Origin: Candidatus Omnitrophota bacterium
GTDB taxonomy: Bacteria; Omnitrophota; Gorgyraeia; Gygaellales; Profunditerraquicolaceae
Direction: 5' to 3'
DNA: 22,470 nucleotides
Assembly: GCA_026387555.1 (NCBI GenBank)
Contig: JAPLLM010000121.1
Span: 1-22,470 of the forward strand
The position numbers and the translations under genes were made by a program. Shown here piece by piece: positions 13,693 to 22,049 of this stretch; within the stretch, counting starts at the first letter, position 1; every line of letters starts with the position of its first letter. The notes under the pieces were generated by a model. That model was not told the DNA's origin and ran no database searches. It saw only the letters and a program-made list of their open reading frames with translations.

Positions 13693-16066
13693 GAATAATG
13701 CTATCCGTTTTATATTTTTTCCCGCCGTATTTTTATTTCTTATTTTGACCGTCGGCTGCGCCCAGAGTGTTGATTCAGGCAAGGCCAAAGAATATACCCG
13801 GCAATCCGCGGAGTATTTTGAGCGCGCGGTGGCCGAATACAAAAATCTGCTTGGTAGCCAGAAGGATTTAGATAGGCTCAATTTTGAATTAGGCAGCCTT
13901 TATTACAGCCGCGGAAAATTCGCCGAGGCGCTCGAGTGTCTTAATAAAACCAATTTAAAAGAGGCTAAAAAGCTTCTGGCCATATCCTATTATCATCTAG
14001 GTAATTTTACCGACGCCCTCATGGCCTTTAGTAATCAGGAGTGCGGGGATGACGAATGCCGCTATTACCGGGCATTGACGAGCGAAAAGCTTAACCTTTT
14101 TGATCAGGCGCTTAAGTTTTATGCGCAGGTGCGCTCTGATCCTGAATTTAAAAAACTGGCGGCAGAGCGCATTAATCAGATCGAAAAACAGGCCGGGTCA
14201 GGGCAGGCCAAGGAGATCGAGGTTGAGGTCGAGCGCTTATTATCTTCCGCGCCTATGCAAGAGGATTTCCCCGAGGCCGGGGCGATTATCTTATCGGCGG
14301 ATGAAGAGATCGAAGTAAGCAAGGAAGGCATTCAGACTTCCTATATGCACTACTTGATCAAGATCTTAAACGAGCGGGGCAAGAACGAGTTTGCCGAAAC
14401 GCAGGTTGGGTATGATTCTACTTATGAAAAGGTCGAGCTGGAAGGGGCGCGCACCATAAGCTCGGACGGCAGGGTCACCCAAGTGGGGGGCAGGCATATC
14501 CGGGACGTATCCCGCTATACGGATTTTCCTCTCTATAGCAACGCGCGCGCATTTATTATCTCGTTCCCGGAAGTAGCGGAAGGGGCGATCATCGAGTATA
14601 AAGTCAAAGTAACAAACAACCAGCTCATCAATAAAAAAGATTTTGTGGTAAATTATCCGCTGCAGACCACCGAACCGGTGATTTCAGCCAAATTTAGCGT
14701 GCGTTTTCCTAAAAATACCCCGCCCAATTTAAAAATAATCAATGATGATTACAATACCTTTGGAGCCGAACTTAAGCCTAAGATCCAAGATGGCGCCGAG
14801 TCCTGCGTTTACTCTTGGGCATTTAAGAATATTCCGCAGATAATCCCCGAATCGAATATGCCTCCGGGGGTGCTTGTAAATCCTACAATCCTCATGTCTA
14901 CTTTTAATGATTGGCAGGCAATTTACCGTTGGTGGCGGGCTTTAAGCCGTGACAAAATAAAAGCCGATCCTGCCATTAAGGCGAAAGTAAGAGAATTGAC
15001 CGCGGAAACGCCTGATGAAAAGGCAAAGGCAGCGGCAATTTATAATTACTGCGCGAAAAATATCCGCTATGTAGCGGTAGAGTATGGAGATGCAGGGTAT
15101 GAGCCGCACGCGGCCTCCGACATCTTCAAAAATAAATACGGAGACTGCAAGGACCAGGCAGTGCTTTTAGTGACGATGTTAAAAGAAGCCGGTTTGGATG
15201 CCTGGCCGGTATTGATTCCGACAAAGGCGGATTACAATTTAAGCGCGGATTTTCCTACGGTCCAATTTAATCACTGCATAGCCGCCCTATCTTTAAACGG
15301 CCAGGTCATATTTATGGATCCTACAGCGTCAACCTGCTCTTTTGATGACCTGCCTGCCGATGACCAGGAAAGGATGGTCCTGGTGTTTCAGGATGAAGGA
15401 TACAAGATCATGGAGACCCCGATGTATCCGCCCCGGCACAATCTTATCCGGCAGGTCTTAGGGCTTAAAATGAATGAGGACGGGACAATATCGGCGCACA
15501 AAGATATCTATTCTTCGGGAATGTACGACCAGGCGCAGCGCTACTGGCTTACTTATACGCAGCCGGAGTTGATCGCCCAGACAATAAAGGAAAAAGTCCA
15601 GGATGTCTCTATCGGAGGGAGGCTTATAAAATACAATATCGAAAACCTTGATGACCTGAACAAGTCGGTGGTATTAAGTTATGATTTTATCGGCCCGGAG
15701 TACGCAACTATCGCCGGGGACTTGAGCATTTTGCCCCAGCTGGCTTCCGTGGATACCTCATTAGTGGCCACAGACAAACGTATCTATGATATTGACCTGA
15801 ATGTCCTGGAGAGCAAGGATACGGATTTATATATTGATTTACCCCCGGGCCTGAAAGTTAAATATCTTCCTCCGAGCCTTGACGAAGATAGCCCATGGAT
15901 TAAATTTTCCTTGGATTACGGGTATCATGGTAATAAAATAGAATTCAAGCAGCGCAGCGAAACAAAAAACCACATAATCCGCAAGTCGGAATACGCGGAA
16001 TTTAAGCGATTCTTTGAGCGCATAGCAAAGGGCGCCAAACAAAGAATAGTCTTGGAGAAGGAATAG
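13667..16066 (+). CDS. Lipoprotein with TPR, DUF3857 and transglutaminase-like domains
   Basis: This is a large (799-residue) envelope protein of unknown substrate. A hydrophobic segment ends in the lipobox LTVGC with the lipidated Cys31. Residues about 45-170 hold TPR-like helices (FELGSLYYSRGKFAEALECL, AISYYHLGNFTDALMAF). Residues about 210-400 resemble DUF3857. A papain-like transglutaminase core follows with a full triad: Cys494 in YGDCKDQA, His536 in FNHCIAAL and Asp551 in MDPTAS. The rest is beta-rich. GGAGGGAG at 13653-13660 is a good ribosome binding site for ATG 13667, inside hypD. In other genomes such proteins are linked to envelope or polysaccharide systems. It is followed after five bases by the PilZ gene, so the two may work together. 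Confidence 0.85.
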   Translation: MRTIDTAVKNNAIRFIFFPAVFLFLILTVGCAQSVDSGKAKEYTRQSAEYFERAVAEYKNLLGSQKDLDRLNFELGSLYYSRGKFAEALECLNKTNLKEAKKLLAISYYHLGNFTDALMAFSNQECGDDECRYYRALTSEKLNLFDQALKFYAQVRSDPEFKKLAAERINQIEKQAGSGQAKEIEVEVERLLSSAPMQEDFPEAGAIILSADEEIEVSKEGIQTSYMHYLIKILNERGKNEFAETQVGYDSTYEKVELEGARTISSDGRVTQVGGRHIRDVSRYTDFPLYSNARAFIISFPEVAEGAIIEYKVKVTNNQLINKKDFVVNYPLQTTEPVISAKFSVRFPKNTPPNLKIINDDYNTFGAELKPKIQDGAESCVYSWAFKNIPQIIPESNMPPGVLVNPTILMSTFNDWQAIYRWWRALSRDKIKADPAIKAKVRELTAETPDEKAKAAAIYNYCAKNIRYVAVEYGDAGYEPHAASDIFKNKYGDCKDQAVLLVTMLKEAGLDAWPVLIPTKADYNLSADFPTVQFNHCIAALSLNGQVIFMDPTASTCSFDDLPADDQERMVLVFQDEGYKIMETPMYPPRHNLIRQVLGLKMNEDGTISAHKDIYSSGMYDQAQRYWLTYTQPELIAQTIKEKVQDVSIGGRLIKYNIENLDDLNKSVVLSYDFIGPEYATIAGDLSILPQLASVDTSLVATDKRIYDIDLNVLESKDTDLYIDLPPGLKVKYLPPSLDEDSPWIKFSLDYGYHGNKIEFKQRSETKNHIIRKSEYAEFKRFFERIAKGAKQRIVLEKE

Positions 16067-16071
16067 AGTTT

Positions 16072-18036
16072 ATGCAGGAAAAAGCCGGCCAAGAGCGCAG
16101 GGAATATCTCCGTCTGGATACGGTCTTTCCCGTGCAGTTCAGGCTAGAGAGCCATGACGGCAAAACCTTTTTTACCAACTGGCTGCAGGGTTTTACCTGC
16201 GACGTAGGTAAGGGCGGGATCTGCCTATCGGTAAATAATTTTTCTCCGGAACAAGCCGGGATGCTTAAGGGCGCAAAGGCCCGGATCGCGCTTGAAATAG
16301 AAATGCCTTTTGCCAAAAGGCCGGTGAGAGCGCGGGGAGCGGTAGCCTGGGTGCACGAAGTAACGGGCGAATCCAACAAATACCGTATCGGGCTTAAATA
16401 TGAACAGATCGATATTAATCAGAGCAGGCAGATCATGCGTTACGCCTGGGCGAGGAAACTTTTCGTCCCCGTTGCTATAGGCGCTATAATGCTTCTCGGT
16501 ATATCTCTGGCACTAGGCTTGTACTTTAATATGAAATTGGACGAAGGCAACCGGGCTTTGGTGGAAAATCTGGTGCACGTATCCCGGGATCTGGATATCT
16601 CCCGTGAAAAGCTTACCCAGATCAACGTCGAGAAGGAGGGGCTCTCTTTAAAAATAAATACTTTGGGCGAGCGTATCCGCCTGACTCAAGAAGAGAAGGC
16701 TGCTTTATCCGAGAAAGAAAGATTAGAGAACAAAGAAACAGAAAAGATGCGTAAGAGTAAGGAATCTAAAAAGATCGCGGAGCTGGATACCCTAGTTACG
16801 CAGCTAAATAACGAAAAGATGGAGTTGTCGGGTAAATTAGAATCATTAAAGAGCAGGGAAAAAACGATCAGTGAGGAGGCGACGGCCTTGACAAAAGAAA
16901 AAACCACTCTAGAAAAAGCTAATTTCCAAAAATTATACGATTGGCTTAAGGTCCACCAGAACCCGCGCACCGGGCTGGTGATGAGTTTTGAGGGGGACGG
17001 GAATGTTTCGGGTTGGGCCTTTACTTACGACCAATCGCTGGTCGCCCAAGCGTATACTTATTTCGGAGATTTGGAGCGCGCTAAGATTATATTGGATTTC
17101 TACGCAGGCCGCGCTACCCGACAGCGAAGGTTCTTCTTAAACGCCTATTATGTTACGGACGGAGAACCCGCGGAATATACTTCGCATATCGGTCCGAATA
17201 TCTGGATCGGGATTGCGCTGATGCAGTATATGAATAAGGCCGGTAGCAACGAATATCTTAGCCTGGCAGAGGATATCGCGCAGAATATCATTGCCCTGCA
17301 GGATAAAGACGGAGGCCTGCGCGGAGGTTATGACGTTGAGTGGTATTCTACGGAACACAATTTAGATGCTTACGCTTATTTTAATATGCTGTATCAAGTC
17401 ACCGGTAAAGAGGTTTATGCCAAGGCGCGCGACAGAATATTAGGTTGGCTCACGCAGCATACATATGACAAAACAGGCCTGCCCATTAAAAGAGGAAAGG
17501 GTGATTCTACGATAGCTACCGACACTTACGCCTGGTCGATAGCTGCCTTGGGTGCCGCGAAGCTTAAAGAAATCGGGATGGATCCGGATAAAATAATCGA
17601 GTTTGCCGAGCAGAACTGCGCTATTAACGTCGTCTATGACCGGCCGGGGATGAAACCCGTGAATATAAAAGGCTTTGACTTTGCAGCGCAGCGCAATCTG
17701 GCGCGGGGAGGGGTAGTCTCTTCGGAGTGGACCGCGCAGATGGTGATGAGTTTTAAACTCATGTCTGATTATCATGCCGGCAGAGGAGAGAAAGAGAAGT
17801 CTGAGATGTATTTGCGTAAAGCCGACGAATACCTGTCTGGGCTTGAACATATGATTATTTCCAGTCCTTCTCCGTCGGGGCAAGGGGGTAATTGCCTGCC
17901 GTATGCCACTGAAGAGTATGTCGATACCGGGCACGGCTGGATGACCCCTAAGGGTAAATCCACCGGTTCGCTTGCCGGGACGACCTACACTATTTTTGCC
18001 TTCTTCGGTTATAATCCTCTGGAATTAAAAGATTGA
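16072..18036 (+). CDS. PilZ domain membrane protein with coiled coil and alpha/alpha-barrel C-terminal domain
   Basis: Four regions are visible in 654 residues. A PilZ-like c-di-GMP-binding domain (about 8-120) has RxxxR as Arg10-Arg14. The second motif, normally D/NxSxxG, is Asp44-x-Gly46-x-x-Gly49, with Ser replaced by Gly. One membrane helix follows at about 128-150 after positively charged RYAWARK, so the N terminus should be cytoplasmic. A heptad-rich coiled coil spans about 150-285. The C-terminal domain (about 285-654) resembles an alpha/alpha toroid of glycosidase-like proteins: WAFTYDQSLVAQAYTYFGD, NIWIGIALMQY, EHNLDAYAYFNMLYQ, TDTYAWSIAALG and GHGWMTPKGKSTGSLAGTTYTIFAF. The catalytic type is not assignable. 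This topology suggests an inside signal controlling an outside activity, but that is inference. Confidence 0.8.
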   Translation: MQEKAGQERREYLRLDTVFPVQFRLESHDGKTFFTNWLQGFTCDVGKGGICLSVNNFSPEQAGMLKGAKARIALEIEMPFAKRPVRARGAVAWVHEVTGESNKYRIGLKYEQIDINQSRQIMRYAWARKLFVPVAIGAIMLLGISLALGLYFNMKLDEGNRALVENLVHVSRDLDISREKLTQINVEKEGLSLKINTLGERIRLTQEEKAALSEKERLENKETEKMRKSKESKKIAELDTLVTQLNNEKMELSGKLESLKSREKTISEEATALTKEKTTLEKANFQKLYDWLKVHQNPRTGLVMSFEGDGNVSGWAFTYDQSLVAQAYTYFGDLERAKIILDFYAGRATRQRRFFLNAYYVTDGEPAEYTSHIGPNIWIGIALMQYMNKAGSNEYLSLAEDIAQNIIALQDKDGGLRGGYDVEWYSTEHNLDAYAYFNMLYQVTGKEVYAKARDRILGWLTQHTYDKTGLPIKRGKGDSTIATDTYAWSIAALGAAKLKEIGMDPDKIIEFAEQNCAINVVYDRPGMKPVNIKGFDFAAQRNLARGGVVSSEWTAQMVMSFKLMSDYHAGRGEKEKSEMYLRKADEYLSGLEHMIISSPSPSGQGGNCLPYATEEYVDTGHGWMTPKGKSTGSLAGTTYTIFAFFGYNPLELKD

Positions 18037-18665
18037 AGAAGAGGCTCGCCGCAATATACGATAAACTTTACGCTCATTTCGGCCCTCAAGGTTGGTGGCC
18101 GGCATCCTCGGCCTTTGAAGTAATAGTGGGCGCAATACTTACCCAGAATACCAGCTGGGTTAATGTTGAAAAGGCCGTAGCCAATTTGAAAAAGGATAAA
18201 GCCCTAAACCCGCGCAGGCTTTTGAATATGAATAATAAGCGTCTGGCGGGGTTTTTACGCCCTGCGGGTTATTACAATATCAAGACCAAAAGGCTAAAAG
18301 AGTTTCTCAAATTCTTCTGCCAAGAATATCGCGGGAATATCGCAAGGATGTCAGCTAAAAAAACTCAAGACTTGCGCCTCCAGCTTCTCAAGGTGCACGG
18401 GGTGGGGCAGGAAACCGCGGATTCCATCCTTTTGTATGCTTTAAACAAACCGGTTTTTGTGGTCGATGCTTATACCAGGAGAATACTCTCGCGCCATGGG
18501 CTTGTCAGGCCCGATATGGAATACGCAGAAATACAAAATTTGTTTAGAAAAAACCTTAAAAATAGTGTAAAATTATTCAACGAGTATCACGCCCTCCTGG
18601 TCAAGCTGGGTAAGGATTATTGCCGGAAGAACAATCCGAAATGTCAGGTTTGTCCGTTAAAATGA
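18033..18665 (+). CDS. Endonuclease III-like HhH-GPD DNA glycosylase
   Basis: This base-excision glycosylase-like protein has 210 residues. It shows FEVIVGAILTQNTSW, the helix-hairpin-helix KVHGVGQETADSIL (from Lys120) and the catalytic VVDAYTRRIL with Asp145. The lysine that makes endonuclease III a lyase is Glu127 here (GVGQET instead of GVGRKT), so it should be a monofunctional glycosylase, like the 3-methyladenine or related 'Endo III-like' group. The C-terminal iron-sulfur motif has C-x6-C-x2-C but the protein ends three residues later (CPLK stop), so the fourth cysteine is lacking. It overlaps the gene upstream by four bases and shares ATGA with the gene downstream. Confidence 0.88.
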   Translation: MKKRLAAIYDKLYAHFGPQGWWPASSAFEVIVGAILTQNTSWVNVEKAVANLKKDKALNPRRLLNMNNKRLAGFLRPAGYYNIKTKRLKEFLKFFCQEYRGNIARMSAKKTQDLRLQLLKVHGVGQETADSILLYALNKPVFVVDAYTRRILSRHGLVRPDMEYAEIQNLFRKNLKNSVKLFNEYHALLVKLGKDYCRKNNPKCQVCPLK

Positions 18666-19351
18666 AAAACCTAAAATTCTGGATTTTATTTTTGATATTT
18701 GATCTTTGCGCTTTGAATTTTTCCTACGCCGCCCCCTGCTACGGCACCAGGATGCCCGAGAAAAATAAGTTCTTCGCAGGGCTTCAGAATTACACTATCT
18801 ATAAGCGCGACCTGGAAAACAATAACGGAAAATTAAGAAGCCTGCAGGATTTTGTCACGGCGTCCTACGGAGTTTTTGACTGGCTCTCCGTAGATTTAAA
18901 GGGAGGCGCCGGTTATATAAACCAACATCCCGAAAACTCCGGCGAGGTGCGCTATAATACTGGTTTCGCGGGAGGGGATGGTTTTCGCGTAAGGCTGATG
19001 GACAAAAAAAGGATAAAGACGGTATTTGGTTTTCAGCATATCAGCGTGCATCCTTCAAGCAGGGATGTCGCAGGGGTAAAGAATCAGGCCATTCTTGATG
19101 ACTGGCAGGCTTCGTTGCTTGCTTCATACGAATTTAATTTTGCTACCCCCTATATCGGTACGCGCTGGTCAAGGGTGGATTATATACACAAAGTAGACGG
19201 CGACCGCAAAAGGGTCATGTCGGACCTAGATAAGAGCGTAGGGCTTATCGTCGGCATAGATGTCCCCCTGAATAAAAAGATCTGGCTTAATCTCGAGGGT
19301 TCGTTTTTTGATAGTTCCGCTCTCGCCTTCGGCCTGAATTACGCTTTCTAA
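18662..19351 (+). CDS. Putative outer-membrane beta-barrel protein
   Basis: A 229-residue secreted protein, function unknown. The best start is ATG 18662, which overlaps the upstream stop as ATGA and gives a clean signal peptide (MKNLKFWILFLIFDLCALNFSYA, cut before APCYG). An upstream TTG in the same frame (18620) would place extra residues before it and is unlikely. The mature protein is beta-rich with alternating aromatic/hydrophobic strands (FVTASYGVFDWLSVDLKGGAGY, IKTVFGFQHISVH, ATPYIGTRWSRVDYI, SVGLIVGIDVPL, IWLNLEGSFF), and ends NYAF. A C-terminal Phe after alternating residues is the usual outer-membrane insertion signal. It supports a diderm cell. Confidence 0.8.
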   Translation: MKNLKFWILFLIFDLCALNFSYAAPCYGTRMPEKNKFFAGLQNYTIYKRDLENNNGKLRSLQDFVTASYGVFDWLSVDLKGGAGYINQHPENSGEVRYNTGFAGGDGFRVRLMDKKRIKTVFGFQHISVHPSSRDVAGVKNQAILDDWQASLLASYEFNFATPYIGTRWSRVDYIHKVDGDRKRVMSDLDKSVGLIVGIDVPLNKKIWLNLEGSFFDSSALAFGLNYAF

Positions 19352-19372
19352 ACAAACCCGCGGAAAGTTTCC

Positions 19373-20500
19373 ATGATAAATAAAAAAAGGTTGATCGGAC
19401 TTACGCAAAAACTTATCCGCATTAATTCCGAAAATCCTCCGGGAGATGAAAAGAAAATCGGAAATTTTGTCCGCGGGTACCTCTCTGATCTTGGCCTTAA
19501 GACGAGGATGGTGGAATTTAAAAAAGGCCGCAGCAATGTATTGGCTTTTCTAAAAGGCAGAGGCGGCCGGGGCTCGCTCTTATTCACCCCGCATTTAGAT
19601 ACGGTCTGTGCGGGTAAAAGTTGGAAACACGATTCTTTCGCGGGGGAAGTCATAGGGGACAAAATTTACGGGTTGGGCGCAACCGACTGCAAAGGAAATC
19701 TCGCCTGCGCGATGGAGGCGCTAAGCAGTCTCGTAGAAGACAAAAAAACTCCGCAACAGGATTTGATCTTTGCCGCAACTGCCGACGAAGAATGCGGTTC
19801 GAATTTAGGTTTAATCCCGCTTCTGGATAAAGGAGTCATAAAGCCGGATTACGCCCTGGTTCTAGATTCCGACGAATTTGATATTATCGTCACCCAGAAG
19901 GGCATGATTCATCTCAAGGTGAAGATCCAGGGAAAACGCTCACACGGGGCTTATCCGTGGCGCGGGGAAAACGCAATTGAGTGCGCGGTAAACATCATTA
20001 AGGAATTGAAAGGCCAGAAGGGCGCGTATCCGAGAAATAAATATCTTCGTCCTCCTACGATTAATGTCGGCACAATCCGGGGAGGCGATAAAGTAAATAT
20101 TGTGGCGGACTGGTGCGAATTCGAACTGGATTTCAGATTCCTCCCCGGGCAGAAGGCGGAAAAGATACTGCAGAACCTGAAAAAAGTCATTAAGAAATAT
20201 ACAAATAAATTTGTAATCGAAGTAAACGATATTCAAGAGCCGTATTATATTCCAGAGTCGCATGTTTTGGTCAGGGCTTTGAAAAAGGCCATGCTCTCGT
20301 GCAATATCAAAAGCCGGATGAAAGGCTCGGAAGGGGCGACGGTAATAACATTTTTCCAGCATAAAAATATTCCCGCGGTATCTGCCGGTTTCGGCTCCGC
20401 CGGGTGCGCGCACGCAAGCGATGAATATGTTTTGATCAGCAATCTTTATAAAGGGGCACGGGTATTGGAGGAATTTTTATGGAAGGGATTAAATTCTTAA
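19373..20500 (+). CDS. M20-family metallopeptidase/deacylase (ArgE/DapE type)
   Basis: This zinc-dependent amidohydrolase has 375 residues and the full M20 metal set. TPHLDTV holds a His and the catalytic Asp, GATDCKG the bridging Asp, DEECGS the general-base Glu and a metal Glu, VLDSDEFD a metal Asp, and CAHASDEYV the last His. A dimerisation (lid) domain lies between about residues 175 and 290 (GKRSHGAYPWRGENAI). Members remove acyl groups (acetylornithine, succinyl-diaminopimelate) or cut dipeptides; the exact substrate cannot be told here. It starts 21 bases after the barrel gene stops and overlaps the PAC2 gene by 22 bases. Confidence 0.9.
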   Translation: MINKKRLIGLTQKLIRINSENPPGDEKKIGNFVRGYLSDLGLKTRMVEFKKGRSNVLAFLKGRGGRGSLLFTPHLDTVCAGKSWKHDSFAGEVIGDKIYGLGATDCKGNLACAMEALSSLVEDKKTPQQDLIFAATADEECGSNLGLIPLLDKGVIKPDYALVLDSDEFDIIVTQKGMIHLKVKIQGKRSHGAYPWRGENAIECAVNIIKELKGQKGAYPRNKYLRPPTINVGTIRGGDKVNIVADWCEFELDFRFLPGQKAEKILQNLKKVIKKYTNKFVIEVNDIQEPYYIPESHVLVRALKKAMLSCNIKSRMKGSEGATVITFFQHKNIPAVSAGFGSAGCAHASDEYVLISNLYKGARVLEEFLWKGLNS

Positions 20501-21425
20501 AAAGGCCGCGGCTTAAAAAGCCGTTTTTTGTCGTCGCCTGGCCCGGGATGGGGGAGGTGGCTTTTAAGGCAGCCAGTTTTTTGGTGGAGAAATTAGGCGC
20601 CCACGAATTTGCCAGCATTGCCGCGGAGGATTTCTTTTATCTCACCGGCAGCGTTATTAAGCAAGGGATCATGGATATTCCAAAACTTCCGGAGAGCAAA
20701 TTTTATTTCTGGAAGAATAAGTCGGGCAAGAACGACCTGATAATCTTTATAAGCAACGCCCAGCCCGATCTCTCTAAGGCCGAAAGTTATTCCCAGAGAA
20801 TAATCCAGATGGCTAAGAATTTCCACGCCGAGATGATCATCAGTTTTGCTTCCATGCCCCAGCCTATCGATCATACCCAGGATTCCGGAGCATGGTTTGC
20901 CGCAACTTCCCTGGATCTCTGCGCGGCTTTAGAGAAATTAGGCCTGCGTAAGTTAAATGATGGCGCTATAAGCGGGATGAATGGATTATTCTTGGGGGTT
21001 GCGAAACGTTAGGCGAGATCCCGCTTTACACCATACAGATAGAAAATCCCAAGGCCTCGGCCGCGGTAGTCAGCGCCTTGGGAAAAATCCTGGATATAAA
21101 AATCGATCCTGCCAGCCTTATTCAGCAAGCCCAAAATATGGAGAACGAAATAAATAAACTTCTGGATTATATGAGGCCGGGTACCGGTCCCGGGCAAGGC
21201 CCGATAGGCGAAGATGAAGTGGAAAAGATAAAAAAAGCGTTATCCCAGTTGACTAAGTTGCCCGCCTCGGTAAAAGAAAAGATCGAACAGTTGTTTTTCG
21301 CAGCACAAGACGATCTTACACGCGCCGGCGAACTTAAAGTCGAACTGGACAAATGGAATGCCTATAAGGAATATGAAGACAGGTTTTTGGACCTCTTCCG
21401 TAAATCCAAAGAAAAGGGTAACTGA
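20479..21425 (+). pseudogene. PAC2-family protein gene with an internal reading-frame break
   Basis: Residues 1-177 read from ATG 20479 to a stop at 21010-21012 and match the PAC2 (proteasome assembly chaperone 2-like) family: FFVVAWPGMGEVAFKAASFLVEKLGA, FISNAQPD, SFASMPQPI and ISGMNGLFLGVAK. PAC2 proteins normally continue with LGEIPLYTIQIENPKASAAV, and exactly that text appears right after the stop in a different frame (21009 onward), running through an alpha-helical C-terminal part to 21425. The two halves are therefore one gene with a net -1 frame change at about 20994-21009. I also think some 8-10 residues usual at the joint are missing, which suggests a small deletion. A sequencing error in the GGGGG run at 20994-20998 could give the same picture without a real mutation. 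Confidence 0.75.
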
Positions 21426-22048
21426 TGACAGGTAATCATAAGATCAAAGGGGTGATCTTTGACCTGGGAAACGTCATCCTTGATTTTGATCACCGCATCG
21501 CCGCCGCAAAAATAGCTAAATTTACCGATATGTCGGGAGAGGATATCTACAACCTCTTTTTCGACTCTCCGGCCACAGGGCTTTTTGAAGAAGGGAAAAT
21601 TTCTCCCGAAGATTTCTTTAAGATCGTCAAAGAAAAGCTGGGTCTAAAACTTAATTTCGAAGAATTTGTCCCGATTTGGAACGAGATTTTCTTTTTTAGC
21701 GAAAAGAACCTCGCGGCCTATAATATCGCGCGGCTGCTTAAGAATAATTACCGGGTGGCGCTCCTCTCTAATATAAATTTTCTTCATTTGGAATATATTA
21801 AGAAGACGTTTCCGATACTGGACGCATTTCACGATATCCTGGCTTCATGCGAGTTAAAATTAAGAAAACCGGACGCGCGTATTTATTTGAAAGCGCTGGA
21901 AGTCCTGGGGACGCAGGCCGCAGAGACCTTTTACACCGACGACAGGCCTGACTTAATCGAAGGCGCCAGAAAATTAGGCATCAACGGATACGTGTTTAGT
22001 TCTGTCGATGCGCTAAAGGCGGATTTAGCCGGTTGCAATATAAATTAA
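21425..22048 (+). CDS. HAD-superfamily phosphatase (YihX-like)
   Basis: A 207-residue haloacid-dehalogenase hydrolase of subfamily IA with a helical cap at about 30-100. The nucleophile motif is FDLGNVILDFD with Asp13, followed by SNIN (motif II), KLRKPDARIY (motif III Lys) and FYTDDRPDLIEGARKLG (motif IV acidic residues). The DLGNV form resembles YihX, a sugar-phosphate phosphatase, but the substrate is open. The start ATG 21425 touches the last base of the PAC2 frame, so it is probably translated on the same message. hypE begins one base after its stop. Confidence 0.85.
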   Translation: MTGNHKIKGVIFDLGNVILDFDHRIAAAKIAKFTDMSGEDIYNLFFDSPATGLFEEGKISPEDFFKIVKEKLGLKLNFEEFVPIWNEIFFFSEKNLAAYNIARLLKNNYRVALLSNINFLHLEYIKKTFPILDAFHDILASCELKLRKPDARIYLKALEVLGTQAAETFYTDDRPDLIEGARKLGINGYVFSSVDALKADLAGCNIN

Positions 22049-22049
22049 T

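Noticed and set aside
16072..18036. Methyl-accepting or phage-tail type protein because of the long coiled coil
   Set aside because: The N-terminal RREYLR and DVGKGG motifs fit PilZ and the C-terminal part looks like a globular alpha/alpha toroid; no MCP or phage motifs.
18620..18661. Upstream TTG start for the outer-membrane protein gene
   Set aside because: ATG 18662 in the same frame gives a clean signal peptide and an ATGA overlap with the previous stop; the TTG would put polar residues in front of it.
20994..21012. Programmed -1 frameshift in the PAC2 gene
   Set aside because: No canonical slippery heptamer in the zero frame; AAA CGT at the site would not re-pair after a -1 slip, and no strong downstream hairpin was evident by eye.
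21078..21425. A separate small 115-residue gene starting at ATG 21078
   Set aside because: The same frame upstream of this ATG (21009 onward) encodes LGEIPLYTIQIENPKASA, a PAC2-typical continuation, so it is the rest of the broken PAC2 gene.
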